Below, in pieces: positions 5,114-6,475 of a stretch of 6,475 bases of DNA. Position 1 is the first letter of the stretch, and each line of letters opens with the position of its first letter. The DNA comes from Acidobacteriota bacterium. Its GTDB lineage: Bacteria > Acidobacteriota > Terriglobia > Terriglobales > Acidobacteriaceae. A model generated the notes under the pieces. It was given only the letters and a program-made list of their open reading frames with translations. It did no database searches and was not told the DNA's origin. The DNA lies in contig JAJXXG010000529.1 in the NCBI GenBank assembly GCA_021781255.1, positions 1 through 6,475 of the forward strand. The letters run 5' to 3'. A program made the position numbers and the translations under genes.

Positions 5114-5992
5114 TCACACGCGCAGTTCGCGCCGCGCCGTCTCTGCCACGCGAGGCAGGTCCGTGGTCGTCAGCACGCGAATCTGATGCTCCTCCATCGT
5201 CTCCACGCCAAAGCGGTACATCGCCAGCCGCTCCGGCTCGGCGTCGGTTGCGCCCAGCTTTGCGGCGGGTTCAACAATTGCGGTCAGCTCCAGCGCGGCC
5301 TTCTCCACGCGTTGCACGCCGGCGCGCAAGCTGGCAGCGGAAAAGGCCAGCACCTTGGCCATCTCCACGCCAGGCTCCAGGCTGACCGCGTGAAACATGC
5401 GGATGATGCCGTTCTCCACCCCGGCAGCATGGACCCGCTGCCGGGGACCCTGGTCAGGCCGGTAGCCGATGTCGATGCGCAGCGGGTCGCCGGGTCGCGT
5501 GTAGTCCGCGGCGGCAATGCGCTTGCGCAGCAGATCCCACACGCCTGCGCGCTCAAACTCCGCGCGCATCTTCGCCTGAATGCCCGCCCTGCCGCTGAGG
5601 CGCTGTGTACGCTCGCGCGCCGGCGGATCGACATAGAGCCGCATCAGCTCTTCCATTCCAGCGGGCAGGCTTTCGGCCAGATACGCTTTGGGCGCGGTCA
5701 TCTGCACGTTGAGCGAGAGCGACTCATCGAGCAGGCGCATCAGCCTGCCATCGGCATCGTCCATCAGGCGTCTGCGCAGCTCGCTCTCGATGCCTTCCAG
5801 CAGCGCGGTATCGGCGTCGGGGTCAAGGCTGCGCACGCGACGCCAGTCGCGCGTAAAGCGCACCTCTGCCGGCGCGTGGCAGCCCTGCTCGCGCAGAATC
5901 ACGCCGATGTGTACATACTCATTCCGCACTGCGTCCGGAACATACCGCAGCAGTTGAAACTCGCATGGCCGCCGCTCGTTTTCGCTCTTCAT
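5114..5992 (-). CDS. DUF3037 family protein
   Basis: A 292-residue protein with an ATG start and TGA stop. A GGGAGG ribosome binding site lies about 14 bases upstream (long spacing), with CTGGA directly before the ATG. Residues about 10-35 carry the opening I associate with DUF3037, including FQLLRYVPDAVRNEYVHIG followed by VILRE. The rest (about 50-292) is rich in Arg, Glu, Leu and Ala and looks mostly helical, with no signal peptide or membrane segment, so it is probably cytosolic. Family knowledge: DUF3037 genes often sit beside HipA-like kinase genes, as here, and have no assigned biochemical function. The pairing suggests a partner or regulator of the kinase; that is inference. It is the last gene of its operon: 363 non-coding bases separate it from the portal gene. 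It is probably host or accessory cargo and not a virion gene, but the prophage edge is not defined. Gene call sure, function unknown. Confidence 0.82.
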   Translation of the reverse strand: MKSENERRPCEFQLLRYVPDAVRNEYVHIGVILREQGCHAPAEVRFTRDWRRVRSLDPDADTALLEGIESELRRRLMDDADGRLMRLLDESLSLNVQMTAPKAYLAESLPAGMEELMRLYVDPPARERTQRLSGRAGIQAKMRAEFERAGVWDLLRKRIAAADYTRPGDPLRIDIGYRPDQGPRQRVHAAGVENGIIRMFHAVSLEPGVEMAKVLAFSAASLRAGVQRVEKAALELTAIVEPAAKLGATDAEPERLAMYRFGVETMEEHQIRVLTTTDLPRVAETARRELRV

Positions 5993-6031
5993 TCCAGGCG
6001 CCGCCGCCTCCCAGGTCGCTCTTCCACGATG

Positions 6032-6475
6032 CTAGCTTTCCCGCGCCAATCCTTCAAACTGTCCTGCCATTTCTCTGTTCATCCCGTCCCAATTGGGAAA
6101 TGGCTTCCGATCCGATTTCCCGAAAGCTTCAATCAGCTCGCGTATCCGGCAGCGGCGCGCCAGCAGCTTATCCACCAGCGCCTCCATGTCAGAGAGGTCG
6201 CCGCCGTACCACTCCGGCGGAACTTCGTTGGCCGCGGCCCACACCGTCTCAGCCGGCATGGTCTCCATCCGCGTCAGCCATGGCTCGAATGATTCCCAGC
6301 CTGTTATCCCGCGGTATACATCGTTGCGGTAGTAAACACCACGCAGCGGAATATCCGCAAATGTCCATTCTCCGGCGTGGAAGCAATACCCGTAGTCGAT
6401 GAAGACGGCGCGGTAACGCCGCTCGCGCTGCCTGCGCGCAAACACCGCCTGCCGCCCGTTGGCGTTGCCGGTCCA
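6032..6475 (-). CDS. HipA-like kinase (HipA_2 family), C-terminal part, 5' end outside window
   Basis: The frame is open from the window edge to a TAG stop at 6032-6034, so the gene is cut by the window and not shown to be broken. The GTG at 6443-6445 is not a convincing start, because the conserved sequence continues upstream of it (visible residues begin WTGNANGRQAVF). That motif, followed by FIDYGYCFHAGEW about 20 residues later, recalls the C-terminal catalytic lobe of HipA-like kinases of the HipA_2 type; the Asn and the later Asp are plausible metal or phosphate ligands. Family knowledge: HipA proteins are kinase-fold enzymes, and E. coli HipA phosphorylates a tRNA synthetase, but the substrate of the HipA_2 branch is not known to me. 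The last ~100 residues are charged and probably helical. The DUF3037 gene follows after 39 bases, suggesting one operon. No HipB-like antitoxin gene is visible, so a toxin-antitoxin role should not be assumed. Family call fairly sure, function open. Confidence 0.75.
   Translation of the reverse strand, partial: WTGNANGRQAVFARRQRERRYRAVFIDYGYCFHAGEWTFADIPLRGVYYRNDVYRGITGWESFEPWLTRMETMPAETVWAAANEVPPEWYGGDLSDMEALVDKLLARRCRIRELIEAFGKSDRKPFPNWDGMNREMAGQFEGLARES

Noticed and set aside
5186..6292. Plus-strand open frame (368 codons) opposite DUF3037 and HipA_2
   Set aside because: It spans two genes and their gap on the other strand, with an Arg/His/Ala-rich translation typical of an antisense shadow.
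6032..6445. A complete short protein starting at the GTG at 6443-6445
   Set aside because: The frame stays open to the window edge and the conserved kinase motif starts upstream of that GTG, so the gene is simply cut by the window.
1..6475. CRISPR array, insertion sequence or rRNA
   Set aside because: No regularly spaced repeats, transposase-like protein or conserved rRNA sequence was found on either strand.

Overview
The window is GC-rich, and every gene I can support reads on the minus strand, so biological order runs from high to low coordinates. It has two blocks. The right block (about 5114-6475) holds the 3' part of a HipA-like kinase gene (HipA_2 type, cut by the window edge) followed 39 bases later by a DUF3037 gene. 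I know this pair mainly from Acidobacteriota genomes, so an acidobacterial host (Terriglobia-like) is my best guess. That is family knowledge, not proof.

The left block (52-4744) is the head-building section of a tailed phage or prophage, in the usual HK97-like order: portal, capsid maturation protease, small coiled-coil scaffold-like protein, major capsid protein, gp6-like head-tail connector, and a small protein in the head-closure position. Together these would assemble a procapsid on the portal ring, shape it with the scaffold, mature it by proteolysis, and close it with neck proteins for tail attachment. The tail genes would lie beyond position 1. No terminase, integrase, repressor or lysis gene is visible. 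The position just upstream of portal, where terminase normally sits, is taken by a 363-base non-coding gap and then the DUF3037/HipA_2 pair. The element could therefore be a prophage with a rearranged edge, a remnant, or a gene-transfer-agent-like or satellite head cluster. The window cannot decide between these.

The non-coding DNA is the most structured part. Each head-gene junction wider than 3 bases carries a strong inverted repeat. Two of these (4769-4810 and 2825-2852) look like complete intrinsic terminators for minus-strand transcripts, placed directly before the portal and scaffold genes. A third (3411-3442) pairs fully only in the minus-strand RNA, through a G-U pair. A fourth (1193-1227) shares an 8-base segment with the ribosome binding site of the connector gene and could form an alternative pairing. 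Late-gene expression may therefore be tuned by read-through, antitermination or RNA processing. No tRNA, rRNA, CRISPR array or insertion sequence was seen. No novel defence or signalling system can be claimed from this window; the terminase-less layout and the junction hairpins are the items worth checking.
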